From Bacillota bacterium (GTDB lineage Bacteria; Bacillota; Clostridia; Oscillospirales; Ruminococcaceae), in NCBI GenBank assembly GCA_023396215.1, contig JAEWWW010000035.1:1-17388 (forward strand): a DNA stretch of 17,388 nt, read 5' to 3'. The notes beneath the pieces were generated by a model, which was not told where the DNA came from, did no database searches, and was given only the letters and a program-made list of their open reading frames with translations. Made by a program: the position numbers and the translations under genes. Position 1 is the stretch's first letter. Each line of letters starts with the position of its first letter. Positions 1-5,910 of the stretch are shown in pieces.

Positions 1-1012
1 CCATAATAGCGCCGGTGCCGTAGCTTACCAGCACGTAGTCGGAGATATAGATGGGGATTTCCTGACCGTTCACCGGGTTGAGGCCACCCACACCCTCCAG
101 CCGGACGCCGGTTTTGTCCTTGGCCACCTCGGTGCGCTCAAAGTCGGACTTTCTGGCGGCGGCTTCGCGGTAGGCATTGATTTCGTTCATGTTCTCCAGC
201 CGGTCGGCCCACTGGTCAATATAGGGGTGCTCGGGGGAGATAACCATATAGGTGGCCCCATAGAGGGTGTCGGGCCGGGTGGTAAATACGGTCAGCTGCT
301 GCCCCGCCGTGGTGCCGAAATCCACCTCGGCGCCGGTGGAGCGGCCAATCCAGTTCACCTGGGAAACCTTGACCCTGTCTATGTAGTTGACCTGGTCAAT
401 ATCGTCTATCAGCCGCTGGGCATATTCGGTAATCTTAAGCATCCACTGGCTTTTGACCTTGCGCACCACCTCGCTGCCGCAGCGCTCGCAGCCGCCGGCC
501 ACAACCTCTTCGTTGGCCAGCACCACCTTACAGGAGGTACACCAGTTTACAGCCATCTCTTTTTTATAGGCGAGGCCCTTTTTAAAAAGCTGGAGGAAAA
601 TCCATTGGGTCCACTTATAGTAGTTGGGGTCGGTGGTGTTGACCTCTCTGTCCCAGTCAAAGGAAAGCCCCAGCGATTTCAGCTGGCTTTTAAAGCGCTC
701 CACATTCTGGCGGGTCACTATCTCGGGGTGTATTTTGTTTTTGATGGCGAAGTTCTCGGTGGGCAGACCAAAGGCGTCCCACCCCATGGGGTAGAGCACA
801 TTGTAGCCTTCCAGCCTGCGCTTGCGCGAAACGATATCCAGCGCGGTGTAAGACCGGGGGTGCCCTACGTGCAGCCCCTGCCCCGAAGGATATGGGAACT
901 CAACAAGGGCATAAAACTTCGGCTTGGTGTAGTCGTTGCTTGCGGCAAAGGTTTTTTCTTCTTCCCACCTCGCCTGCCATTTTTTCTCAATTGCTTGAAA
1001 GTCGTATTTCAA
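1..1012 (-). CDS. leuS: Leucyl-tRNA synthetase, N-terminal 337 residues (partial, runs off left edge)
   Basis: Charges tRNA-Leu with leucine in the cytoplasm (class I aminoacyl-tRNA synthetase). The visible part reads KYDFQAIEKKWQARW at the N-terminus, as in bacterial LeuS. The class I HIGH motif is HVGH at residues 48-51, inside PSGQGLHVGHPRSYTALDI. A zinc-type Cys4 set lies at C158, C161, C175 and C178. The start of the CP1 editing domain is marked by TTRPDTLYGATYM (244-256). The KMSKS loop and tRNA-binding domains would lie beyond the window; the family is usually about 800 residues. I chose the TTG at 1012-1010 because GAGAGGG sits 8 nt upstream and the protein then begins at the family position; an in-frame GTG three codons earlier overlaps that SD. 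The segment after GWDAFGLP is TENFAIK, unlike the PAEQYA or PAEGAA type of B. subtilis and E. coli. Family assignment is very secure. Confidence 0.97.
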   Translation of the reverse strand, partial: MKYDFQAIEKKWQARWEEEKTFAASNDYTKPKFYALVEFPYPSGQGLHVGHPRSYTALDIVSRKRRLEGYNVLYPMGWDAFGLPTENFAIKNKIHPEIVTRQNVERFKSQLKSLGLSFDWDREVNTTDPNYYKWTQWIFLQLFKKGLAYKKEMAVNWCTSCKVVLANEEVVAGGCERCGSEVVRKVKSQWMLKITEYAQRLIDDIDQVNYIDRVKVSQVNWIGRSTGAEVDFGTTAGQQLTVFTTRPDTLYGATYMVISPEHPYIDQWADRLENMNEINAYREAAARKSDFERTEVAKDKTGVRLEGVGGLNPVNGQEIPIYISDYVLVSYGTGAIM

Positions 1013-1020
1013 AAAAAGCA

Positions 1021-1027
1021 CCCTCTC
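1021..1027 (-). promoter_or_regulatory. leuS ribosome-binding site fixing a TTG start
   Basis: Minus-strand GAGAGGG lies 8 nt before the TTG at 1012. No ATG is near the family N-terminus, so this site decides the start. It is followed by a run of seven T that includes the first bases of the TTG codon. Confidence 0.7.
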
Positions 1028-1028
1028 T

Positions 1029-1059
1029 GCGGCGGGGCCCGCGGGCCGCTGGCCGCCGC
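1029..1059 (-). promoter_or_regulatory. GC hairpin abutting the leuS SD
   Basis: A 7-bp perfect stem (1029-1035 with 1053-1059, GCGGCGG/CCGCCGC) encloses a 12-nt palindrome GGCCCGCGGGCC at 1036-1047. On the minus strand the stem ends one nucleotide before AGAGAGGG. The structure is seen directly in the sequence. Its effect is inferred: it could limit ribosome access, or, with the T-run at 1011-1017, act as a weak attenuator. It could also be chance in GC-rich DNA. Confidence 0.4.
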
Positions 1060-1073
1060 TCTGTCTATATTTA

Positions 1074-1148
1074 CCCTTGCAAAGACAGCCCCCGCTTTGC
1101 AGCAGCCCGCAGCATCAAAGCAAGAGCGAAGCCGCAAGGGGGCTGTTT
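1074..1148 (-). promoter_or_regulatory. leuS leader with two competing stem-loop sets
   Basis: Read on the minus strand, ACAGCCCCC (1146-1138) pairs perfectly with GGGGGCTGT (1093-1085), with an inner stem GCTTTG (1121-1116)/CAAAGC (1099-1094). The same strands can instead pair as CCCTTGC (1140-1134)/GCAAGGG (1080-1074) with GCAAAG (1100-1095)/CTTTGC (1084-1079). The two folds share bases and exclude each other. No T-box element (GGTGGNACCGCG-like) is visible, so I do not call a T-box. It could be a leader attenuator or a dispersed hairpin repeat. Confidence 0.35.
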
Positions 1149-1150
1149 GA

Positions 1151-1167
1151 CCGCCGCCCTGCGGCGG
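1151..1167 (-). terminator. Hairpin just downstream of rsfS (weak terminator candidate)
   Basis: A perfect 7-bp stem CCGCCGC/GCGGCGG with a 3-nt loop begins 10 nt after the rsfS stop. There is no T-run after it on the minus strand, so an intrinsic terminator is doubtful. It may instead protect the 3' end of the upstream message. Confidence 0.25.
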
Positions 1168-1177
1168 CATATCCCAA

Positions 1178-1534
1178 TTATGGACGGATTATATCGCTGA
1201 TATCCACCCGGGGCGCGTCGCCCCAAAGGCGCTCCAGCCCGTAGAACTCTCTGGTTTCCTGATAAAAAACATGGACGATAACGTCACCGTAATCCATCAA
1301 AATCCACATGGAGGTTTGATAGCCCTCTATGCGCAGGGGCTCGATGCCCATATCGCCGAACTGCTTATCCACCTCATCCACCAGAGCCTTGACTTGGGTG
1401 TTGCTGGTGCCCGAGGCAATGACGAAATAATCCCCCAGCGTGGTGAGCTTGCCGATATCCACCACGGCGATATCGACGGCCTTTTTATCATCCAGTATAG
1501 AGGCAATCTTCTTGGCTTTTTCTAATGCTGTCAA
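1178..1534 (-). CDS. rsfS: Ribosomal silencing factor RsfS (YbeB/Iojap family)
   Basis: Binds ribosomal protein uL14 on the 50S subunit and blocks subunit joining, lowering translation when nutrients are short. The 118-residue length is usual for the family. Family landmarks are the N-terminal helix region, DIAVVDIGKLTTLGDYFVIASG in the core (read as two adjoining stretches), SNTQVKALVDEV, GYQTSMWILMDYGDVIVHVF and the C-terminal YGLERLWGDAP. The start is a TTG at 1534-1532; GGAGAGG lies about 8 nt upstream and no ATG is available. It follows the LCP gene after a 56-bp gap. That gap holds a short inverted repeat (GGGCC/GGCCC) and the palindrome CTGTGTCACAG (1561-1571). The order nadD-yqeK-(LCP)-rsfS is a conserved Firmicutes arrangement, which supports the call. 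Confidence 0.96.
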   Translation of the reverse strand: MTALEKAKKIASILDDKKAVDIAVVDIGKLTTLGDYFVIASGTSNTQVKALVDEVDKQFGDMGIEPLRIEGYQTSMWILMDYGDVIVHVFYQETREFYGLERLWGDAPRVDISDIIRP

Positions 1535-1590
1535 TCCAGTATCCTCTCCTTATGCAAAGACTGTGTCACAGGGCCTGCCTGAAATGGCCC

Positions 1591-2733
1591 TTAAGCGATA
1601 TATCCAAAATCATACTGCCCCTCGGCAGCTTCTGAATTTTCGTCATATTGATATTGAACGGCGGGGGGTTCTTCATCCGGCAGCGGTGGGTACTGCTCCT
1701 CTTCTTCCGAGGAGCTTTCGGTGCGGGAGGGCGCGCTGCTTGACGGCCGTTGCGAGGACGACGGGGGCGGCTTAACCGGGTCGGGCTTGGCTGTGACGAT
1801 GTCAAGCTGGCTTGCGGCCACCTCTTTATCCGCCGGTCTGAAATGCTCGTTCAGAATCTCGGCCAGCCCTTCGGCTTCCAGACTATAGACCGCGTATCCC
1901 CCGGTGGTTACCCCCGAGCCGGGGGCCACAAAGAAGGAAATGGCGTCGTTTTCTATCAAAAAGGCCTCGTTGGCCAGCGATAAAAGCTGAATCATCGGCA
2001 GGTTGGTGGAGATATTGTCGTAGTTTTTGGTGACCGACTTAAAGGCCTCCACCCTGCCCTTATCCTTCACCGCCTTCATCAGCGCCCTTAAGAAAAGCTC
2101 CTGCGCACTGATGCGCCCCAAATCTCCCGAAGCGTAGCCCGCCCTGTAGCGCACAAACCATTCTGCCTGCTCGCCGGTGAGGGTCTGCTGCCCCGGCTCT
2201 ATCACCTGCCCCGGCAGGTAGTTGATGCGCTGGGGAATGTCGATGGGGATGCCCCCCAGATTATCGATGATATTGCGAAACCCCTCCAGCGTGATGGTGG
2301 TGTAAAAATCCAACCGAAGCTGGAGGATGTCCTCAATTTCGGATTTGAGCAGGTTGATGCCGTCGCCGGTGGTGCTGCCGTAAACGGCGTTGATTTTGCC
2401 GGTGGTATAATCCGGCCCCACATAGCTGTCGCGGGGTATCTGGAGCACCTGGGCGGATTTTTCATCAAGATTGACCTTTGCCACCATAATGACGTCGGTG
2501 AGCCGCAGGGTATCGTCGATGCCGCAGAGCAGCATGGTGAAATTTCTGCGGTCAAAGGGGGCCATGCTGCTTTCCTTGGAGGAGGATATGGTGCTTGGCT
2601 CCCAGCTTGTGCCGGGTGGCTCCTTGGGTTGCTGGCGCGACTTTAATATCCAAACAAACGCCAGCGCAAAGACCACCAAAGCGCCCGCCACAATAATTGC
2701 CCATCTCTTTTTTGCATCCAGCCCTTGTTTCAA
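1591..2733 (-). CDS. LytR-CpsA-Psr (LCP) family cell-wall glycopolymer ligase
   Basis: LCP enzymes transfer undecaprenyl-linked glycopolymers (teichoic acid or capsule type) to peptidoglycan outside the membrane. A single N-terminal membrane segment spans about residues 11-30, after a KK/R-rich cytoplasmic start. LCP core motifs are LTDVIMVAKVN (78-88), IPRDSYV (99-105), KINAVYGSTTGDG (113-125) and VRYRAGYASGDLGRISAQE (194-212), with the arginines expected to bind the lipid pyrophosphate. The core ends near residue 300. A tail of about 65 residues follows, rich in Ser, Pro and Glu and ending in a Tyr-containing stretch. By topology it would be extracytoplasmic. The start is TTG at 2733-2731 with GGGGG 7 nt upstream; later ATGs would lose the membrane anchor. 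It starts 19 bp after yqeK. The specific substrate cannot be read from sequence. Confidence 0.93.
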   Translation of the reverse strand: MKQGLDAKKRWAIIVAGALVVFALAFVWILKSRQQPKEPPGTSWEPSTISSSKESSMAPFDRRNFTMLLCGIDDTLRLTDVIMVAKVNLDEKSAQVLQIPRDSYVGPDYTTGKINAVYGSTTGDGINLLKSEIEDILQLRLDFYTTITLEGFRNIIDNLGGIPIDIPQRINYLPGQVIEPGQQTLTGEQAEWFVRYRAGYASGDLGRISAQELFLRALMKAVKDKGRVEAFKSVTKNYDNISTNLPMIQLLSLANEAFLIENDAISFFVAPGSGVTTGGYAVYSLEAEGLAEILNEHFRPADKEVAASQLDIVTAKPDPVKPPPSSSQRPSSSAPSRTESSSEEEEQYPPLPDEEPPAVQYQYDENSEAAEGQYDFGYIA

Positions 2734-2752
2734 AGCGATACCCCCAACACAA

Positions 2753-3304
2753 TCAAGGGCAGTACCAGTTGTACGCCCTGTATGTATCGGGAGAAATCTG
2801 CCGCCTTTTTTTGACCAAATCGGTTACGATAAAGGCCAGCGCCTCGCGCATGGCTTCGTCCAGCGAACGCTCGGTCAGCTGGCGCATCAGCGCAACATCG
2901 GGGTAGCTTCGGTCCTCTGAGGTCAGGTCGGCTAAGTAAACAATCTTTTCAAGAAGGGACATCTGCGCCCTGCCGGAGGTGTGATAACGCACCGCGGCCA
3001 GCAGGTCGGGGTCTGAGATATGCAAAACAGCGCCCAGATATCCGGCAGCCGCAGGCCCATGCCACAGGTCGGGCTGTTGCCGGGTGACGCTGTCAAGGAT
3101 TATACCAGACTTCGCTATCCATTGCAACTGCTCTTCGGGGGGCATCTCTTTGCAGATATCGTGAAAAATGGCGGCAGTATCGGCCTTTTCAGGGTCGGCG
3201 CCGTAGCGCTGCGCAAGGCGGACAGCCTGCCGGGCCACCGCCGCCGAATGCTCATACCTTTTTTGTGAAAGCAATGCTCTTATTATTTGATGGTTATCTT
3301 GCAA
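2753..3304 (-). CDS. yqeK: YqeK, HD-domain symmetrical Ap4A hydrolase
   Basis: Hydrolyses diadenosine tetraphosphate symmetrically to two ADP, a metal-dependent HD-superfamily reaction. HD-type metal ligands are seen at H19 (RYEHS), H48-D49 (FHDICKE), H82 (LWHGPAAAG), H108 (RYHTSGRAQMSLLEK) and D126 (YLADLTSEDRSYP). These match YqeK landmarks closely. The length of 183 residues is normal. The start is TTG at 3304-3302 with GGGGG 8 nt upstream; an ATG just before is out of frame and hits a stop quickly. nadD lies immediately upstream, the usual partner of yqeK in Firmicutes. Confidence 0.95.
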   Translation of the reverse strand: MQDNHQIIRALLSQKRYEHSAAVARQAVRLAQRYGADPEKADTAAIFHDICKEMPPEEQLQWIAKSGIILDSVTRQQPDLWHGPAAAGYLGAVLHISDPDLLAAVRYHTSGRAQMSLLEKIVYLADLTSEDRSYPDVALMRQLTERSLDEAMREALAFIVTDLVKKRRQISPDTYRAYNWYCP

Positions 3305-3351
3305 TCATGTATCCCCCGCTTTTTTCCATTGGCTTTGGCCCGCCGCCTGTT

Positions 3352-3966
3352 TTACTCCGCCACACCGCCCAGATAAAGCCGGTGTCGGTGTATGTAACGG
3401 GCAACCTTATCATCCACCAGCCCCTCAAGGCTTTCGCCCCGCCGGATTCTTTGACGGATTTCGGTGGAGGATATCTCTTTTACCGGATGCCGCAGCAGCA
3501 CAAAGGGAATACCCTGCCGCTCCAGCCGCGGCCTATTTTGCTCCAGCAGTTGATACTGCCCCGGCGTGCGGGGTGCGGCGCAGAGGGTGGCCAGCGCCAA
3601 TACCTCGCGCCAGCGGTGCCATGTGTCAAAGCTCAGCAGCATATCGCCGCCAACCACCAGAAACAGCCCGGCCTCCGGGTAAAGCAGCCGCAGCTGCTCC
3701 AGCGTGGTCAGGGTGTAGCTGGGCTGGCTGCGCCGCAGCTCAAGGTCGCTGACCTCCAGCACCGGATGGGACTCGGCCGCCAGCAGGCACATGGCCAGCC
3801 GGTGGCTGCCGTCGATTAAATCGGGAGCAGGCTTGTGGGGGGGGATTTTGGCAGGTATCAGCAGCATTTTATCCAGCCCCAGCGCCTCGGCGGCCCCCAG
3901 CGCCAAGCCGGTATGCCCCAGATGAATGGGGTTAAAGGTGCCCCCAAACACACCCAGCCGCATCAT
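3352..3966 (-). CDS. nadD: Nicotinate-nucleotide adenylyltransferase
   Basis: Adenylates nicotinate mononucleotide to deamido-NAD using ATP, in the NAD pathway. The nucleotidyltransferase motif GGTFNPIHLGH is at residues 8-18, IPPHK at 41-45 and the second signature ISSTEIR at 165-171. These counts use the ATG at 3966, giving 204 residues. The frame also opens from a GTG at 3981, but GGAGGTGA (3972-3979) would then lie inside the gene. That SD is 8 nt before the ATG at 3966 and MMRLGVFGGTF is the normal N-terminus, so I prefer 3966; the next codon is also ATG. It lies between yhbY and yqeK as in B. subtilis. A terminator-like hairpin sits between it and yhbY, so it may need its own promoter, which I could not identify. 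Confidence 0.97.
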   Translation of the reverse strand: MMRLGVFGGTFNPIHLGHTGLALGAAEALGLDKMLLIPAKIPPHKPAPDLIDGSHRLAMCLLAAESHPVLEVSDLELRRSQPSYTLTTLEQLRLLYPEAGLFLVVGGDMLLSFDTWHRWREVLALATLCAAPRTPGQYQLLEQNRPRLERQGIPFVLLRHPVKEISSTEIRQRIRRGESLEGLVDDKVARYIHRHRLYLGGVAE

Positions 3967-3971
3967 GGCCC

Positions 3972-3979
3972 TCACCTCC
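3972..3979 (-). promoter_or_regulatory. nadD Shine-Dalgarno that places the start at 3966
   Basis: Minus-strand GGAGGTGA has its GGAGG core 8 nt before ATG 3966. It overlaps codons 1-3 of the longer GTG reading, which argues against that longer start. Confidence 0.75.
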
Positions 3980-4024
3980 ACCTGATAATGCGGGAGCGGC
4001 GCCCCTGGCCGCCCGCCGTATGCT

Positions 4025-4059
4025 AAAAAACCACCGCCTGCGCTGGGTCGCGCAGGGGG
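4025..4059 (-). terminator. Intrinsic terminator downstream of yhbY
   Basis: On the minus strand, immediately after the yhbY stop, CCTGCGC (4056-4050) pairs with GCGCAGG (4043-4037) around a 6-nt loop. After one mismatch two further G-C pairs extend the stem. A run of six T follows at 4030-4025. The geometry fits a Rho-independent terminator. It falls inside the conserved yhbY-nadD cluster, so partial read-through or a nadD promoter is implied. Confidence 0.7.
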
Positions 4060-4347
4060 CTATAACTCAATAACCGTTTTTTTGTTGTTGCGTTTATACA
4101 GCACAAAACGCGAGCCGATGATCTGCACCGGGTCGCTGCCGGTGGCTTCGGCCAGTTGGTGGGCAATCTCCTTGGCGGGTTGCGGGCAGGTTTCAAGCAC
4201 CCGCAGCTTAATCAGCTCCCGGGCGGTGAGGGCGTCCTCCACCTGCTTAATCAACTGGGGCCCCATCCCCGATTTGCCCACCTGCAGGATGGTTTCTATG
4301 CTGTTGGCAAGGCCTCTCAGCTTCGCTCTTTCTTTACTTGTCAGCAC
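4060..4347 (-). CDS. yhbY: YhbY/YqeI family ribosome-associated RNA-binding protein (CRM domain)
   Basis: A small CRM-domain protein that associates with pre-50S ribosomal particles; its exact role is not settled. It has 95 residues, the normal size. Landmarks are LTSKERAKLRGLAN at the N-terminus, LQVGKSGMGPQLIKQVEDAL in the middle, and IIGSRFVLYKRN near the C-terminus. The basic N-terminal helix and GKSG loop are as in the family. The start is GTG at 4347-4345 with AAGGAGG 9 nt upstream. It overlaps the end of rdgB by 14 bp, so translation is probably coupled. It is called yqeI in B. subtilis, where nadD also follows. Confidence 0.95.
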   Translation of the reverse strand: MLTSKERAKLRGLANSIETILQVGKSGMGPQLIKQVEDALTARELIKLRVLETCPQPAKEIAHQLAEATGSDPVQIIGSRFVLYKRNNKKTVIEL

Positions 4348-4933
4348 CTTGATGTGCCTCCTTCATTTCTTTGTAGAACAGCGCCAGAGCCTTGCCCCTG
4401 TGACTGACTGCATCTTTGTCGCCGTCGCTCATCTGTGAATAGCTTTTGTCGCCCACCATAAAGACCGGGTCGTAGCCAAAGCCGTTTTCGCCCAGCGGCT
4501 CATAGCCTATCCAGCCCTCGCAGACCCCTTCGCATTCAATCATCCGCTGCGGGCCAAGCACACAGCAGATGGCCGATACAAAGCGGCCGGTGCGCTGCTC
4601 CTTGGGGGTGCCGCCCAGCTCGGCCAGCAGCTTTTGCACCCGCTGGGGGTCGCTGAAGCCCGGCCCGCCGTAGCGCGCCGAGTACACCCCGGGCCTGCCC
4701 TCCAATGCGTCGACGCAGAGGCCGGAATCGTCGGCCACGGTGGGCTTGCCGGTAGCCTCATAGATGGCCTGCGCCTTGAGGCGGGCGTTCTCTGCAAAGG
4801 TTGTGCCGGTTTCATCCACCTCGAGGCCGGGGCAGTGCTGCTCCTGCGAAGAAACGGTGATACCCAGCGGCGACAGGATACGGGCAAACTCCCGCAGCTT
4901 GCCGGGGTTTCTAGTTGCAATAATCAGCTCCAT
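4334..4933 (-). CDS. rdgB: Non-canonical purine NTP pyrophosphatase (RdgB/HAM1/Ham1-like)
   Basis: Hydrolyses dITP, dXTP and ITP to monophosphate plus pyrophosphate, keeping deaminated purines out of DNA and RNA. It has 199 residues. The N-terminal substrate loop is IIATRNPGKLREF (4-16), the catalytic region is ADDSGLCVDALEGRPGVYSARYGG (67-90, aspartate at 69), with GFGYDPVF (151-158) and SHRGKAL (177-183). I chose ATG 4933. The frame is open to 5044, but that stretch overlaps the ftsY C-terminus and is not family-like. The SD (GGAGG, 4945-4949) lies inside the last codons of ftsY, and the ftsY stop is 1 nt from this ATG, so coupling is expected. Confidence 0.97.
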   Translation of the reverse strand: MELIIATRNPGKLREFARILSPLGITVSSQEQHCPGLEVDETGTTFAENARLKAQAIYEATGKPTVADDSGLCVDALEGRPGVYSARYGGPGFSDPQRVQKLLAELGGTPKEQRTGRFVSAICCVLGPQRMIECEGVCEGWIGYEPLGENGFGYDPVFMVGDKSYSQMSDGDKDAVSHRGKALALFYKEMKEAHQGADK

Positions 4934-4934
4934 C

Positions 4935-5855
4935 CTACAGCATACCTCCGTCCTCAAACAGGGCGTGGGCAAAGGCCGCGGGGTCAAAGGGGCGCAGGTC
5001 GTCCACCTGCTCGCCCACCCCCACATATTTGATGGGGATGTCAAGCTGGTCGCGGATGGCCAGCACCACGCCGCCCTTGGCGGTGCCGTCCAGCTTGGTC
5101 AACACAATGCCGGTAAGCCCGGCCGCGGCTTTTAACTGCCAGGCCGGATTTAAGCCGTTCTGCCCGGTGGTGGCGTCCAGCACCAGCAGGAATTCAAGGT
5201 CGCAGTCGCCCGCCTCACGGGCCACCACCCTTGAAATCTTGCTCAGCTCATCCATCAGGTTCTTTTTGTTGTGCAGCCGCCCCGCGGTGTCGCAGATGAT
5301 GACGTCCACCCCGCGTGCCTTGCCTGCGGTGATGGTATCAAACACCACGGCGGCGGGGTCGGAGCCCTCGCCGTGCTTGATGATGCCCGCGCCGGCTCTG
5401 CCCGCCCAGACCTCCAGCTGCTCGATGGCGGCGGCCCTAAAGGTATCGGCCGCCCCCAGCAGCACCTGCTTGCCCTCGGCCTTAAAGGCGGCGGCCAGCT
5501 TGCCGATGGTGGTGGTTTTGCCGACGCCGTTGACCCCAATCACCAGTATCACCGAGGGCTTGGTGGTAAGACTGAGCTCTTCGCCCCCCGAAAGCAGGCC
5601 GGCGATAATCTCCCGCAGCTCCTCCTTGATGAGGGCCGGGTCGGTAATGCTCTTCTTTTTCACTGCATCCCGCAGCGCGGCGATAATTTTTTCGGAGGTG
5701 GAAACCCCCACGTCCGCCAAAATCAGCAGCTCCTGAATCTCCTCAAGCAGCTCTTCGTCTATCTTCTTAAAGCTGCCGGTCATTTCGTTCAGGCGGGTGG
5801 CAAGGGCTTCCCGGGTCTTTTGCAGCCCCTGACTCATTTTACTAAATAAACTCAA
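4935..5855 (-). CDS. ftsY: Signal recognition particle receptor FtsY
   Basis: SRP-family GTPase that docks ribosome-SRP complexes at the membrane for co-translational insertion. It has 306 residues from the chosen start. The four-helix N domain covers about residues 1-95. The NG GTPase domain has P-loop GVNGVGKT at 107-114, followed by DTFRAAAIEQLEVWA, DTAGR, TKLDGTAKGG and VGVGEQVDDLRPFD. It lacks the long acidic A domain, which is usual in Firmicutes. The frame opens from a TTG at 5885, but GGAGGTG at 5861-5867 lies 7 nt before the TTG at 5855. That start gives MSLFSKMSQGLQKT, the normal N-terminus, so I use 5855. smc ends 55 bp upstream, the usual smc-ftsY pairing. Confidence 0.97.
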   Translation of the reverse strand: MSLFSKMSQGLQKTREALATRLNEMTGSFKKIDEELLEEIQELLILADVGVSTSEKIIAALRDAVKKKSITDPALIKEELREIIAGLLSGGEELSLTTKPSVILVIGVNGVGKTTTIGKLAAAFKAEGKQVLLGAADTFRAAAIEQLEVWAGRAGAGIIKHGEGSDPAAVVFDTITAGKARGVDVIICDTAGRLHNKKNLMDELSKISRVVAREAGDCDLEFLLVLDATTGQNGLNPAWQLKAAAGLTGIVLTKLDGTAKGGVVLAIRDQLDIPIKYVGVGEQVDDLRPFDPAAFAHALFEDGGML

Positions 5856-5860
5856 CGCTT

Positions 5861-5867
5861 CACCTCC
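5861..5867 (-). promoter_or_regulatory. ftsY Shine-Dalgarno deciding the TTG start at 5855
   Basis: Minus-strand GGAGGTG, with its GGAGG core 7 nt before TTG 5855-5853. It would be internal if the upstream TTG at 5885 were used. Confidence 0.75.
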
Positions 5868-5910
5868 AGGGTTATAAACAGGCAAAACAGGCCGGGGCGG
5901 CGGGCTGATA

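Noticed and set aside
227..1150. Plus-strand open frame opposite leuS
   Set aside because: leuS on the minus strand has HVGH, Cys4 and editing-domain motifs, whereas the plus-strand reading has none and runs into the hairpin-rich leader.
1013..1177. T-box riboswitch upstream of leuS
   Set aside because: No GGTGG-type T-box or terminator/antiterminator pair could be found, and the gap is short for a full T-box leader.
4934..5044. N-terminal extension of rdgB into ftsY
   Set aside because: The residues are unlike RdgB, and the ATG at 4933 gives the family N-terminus next to the ftsY stop.
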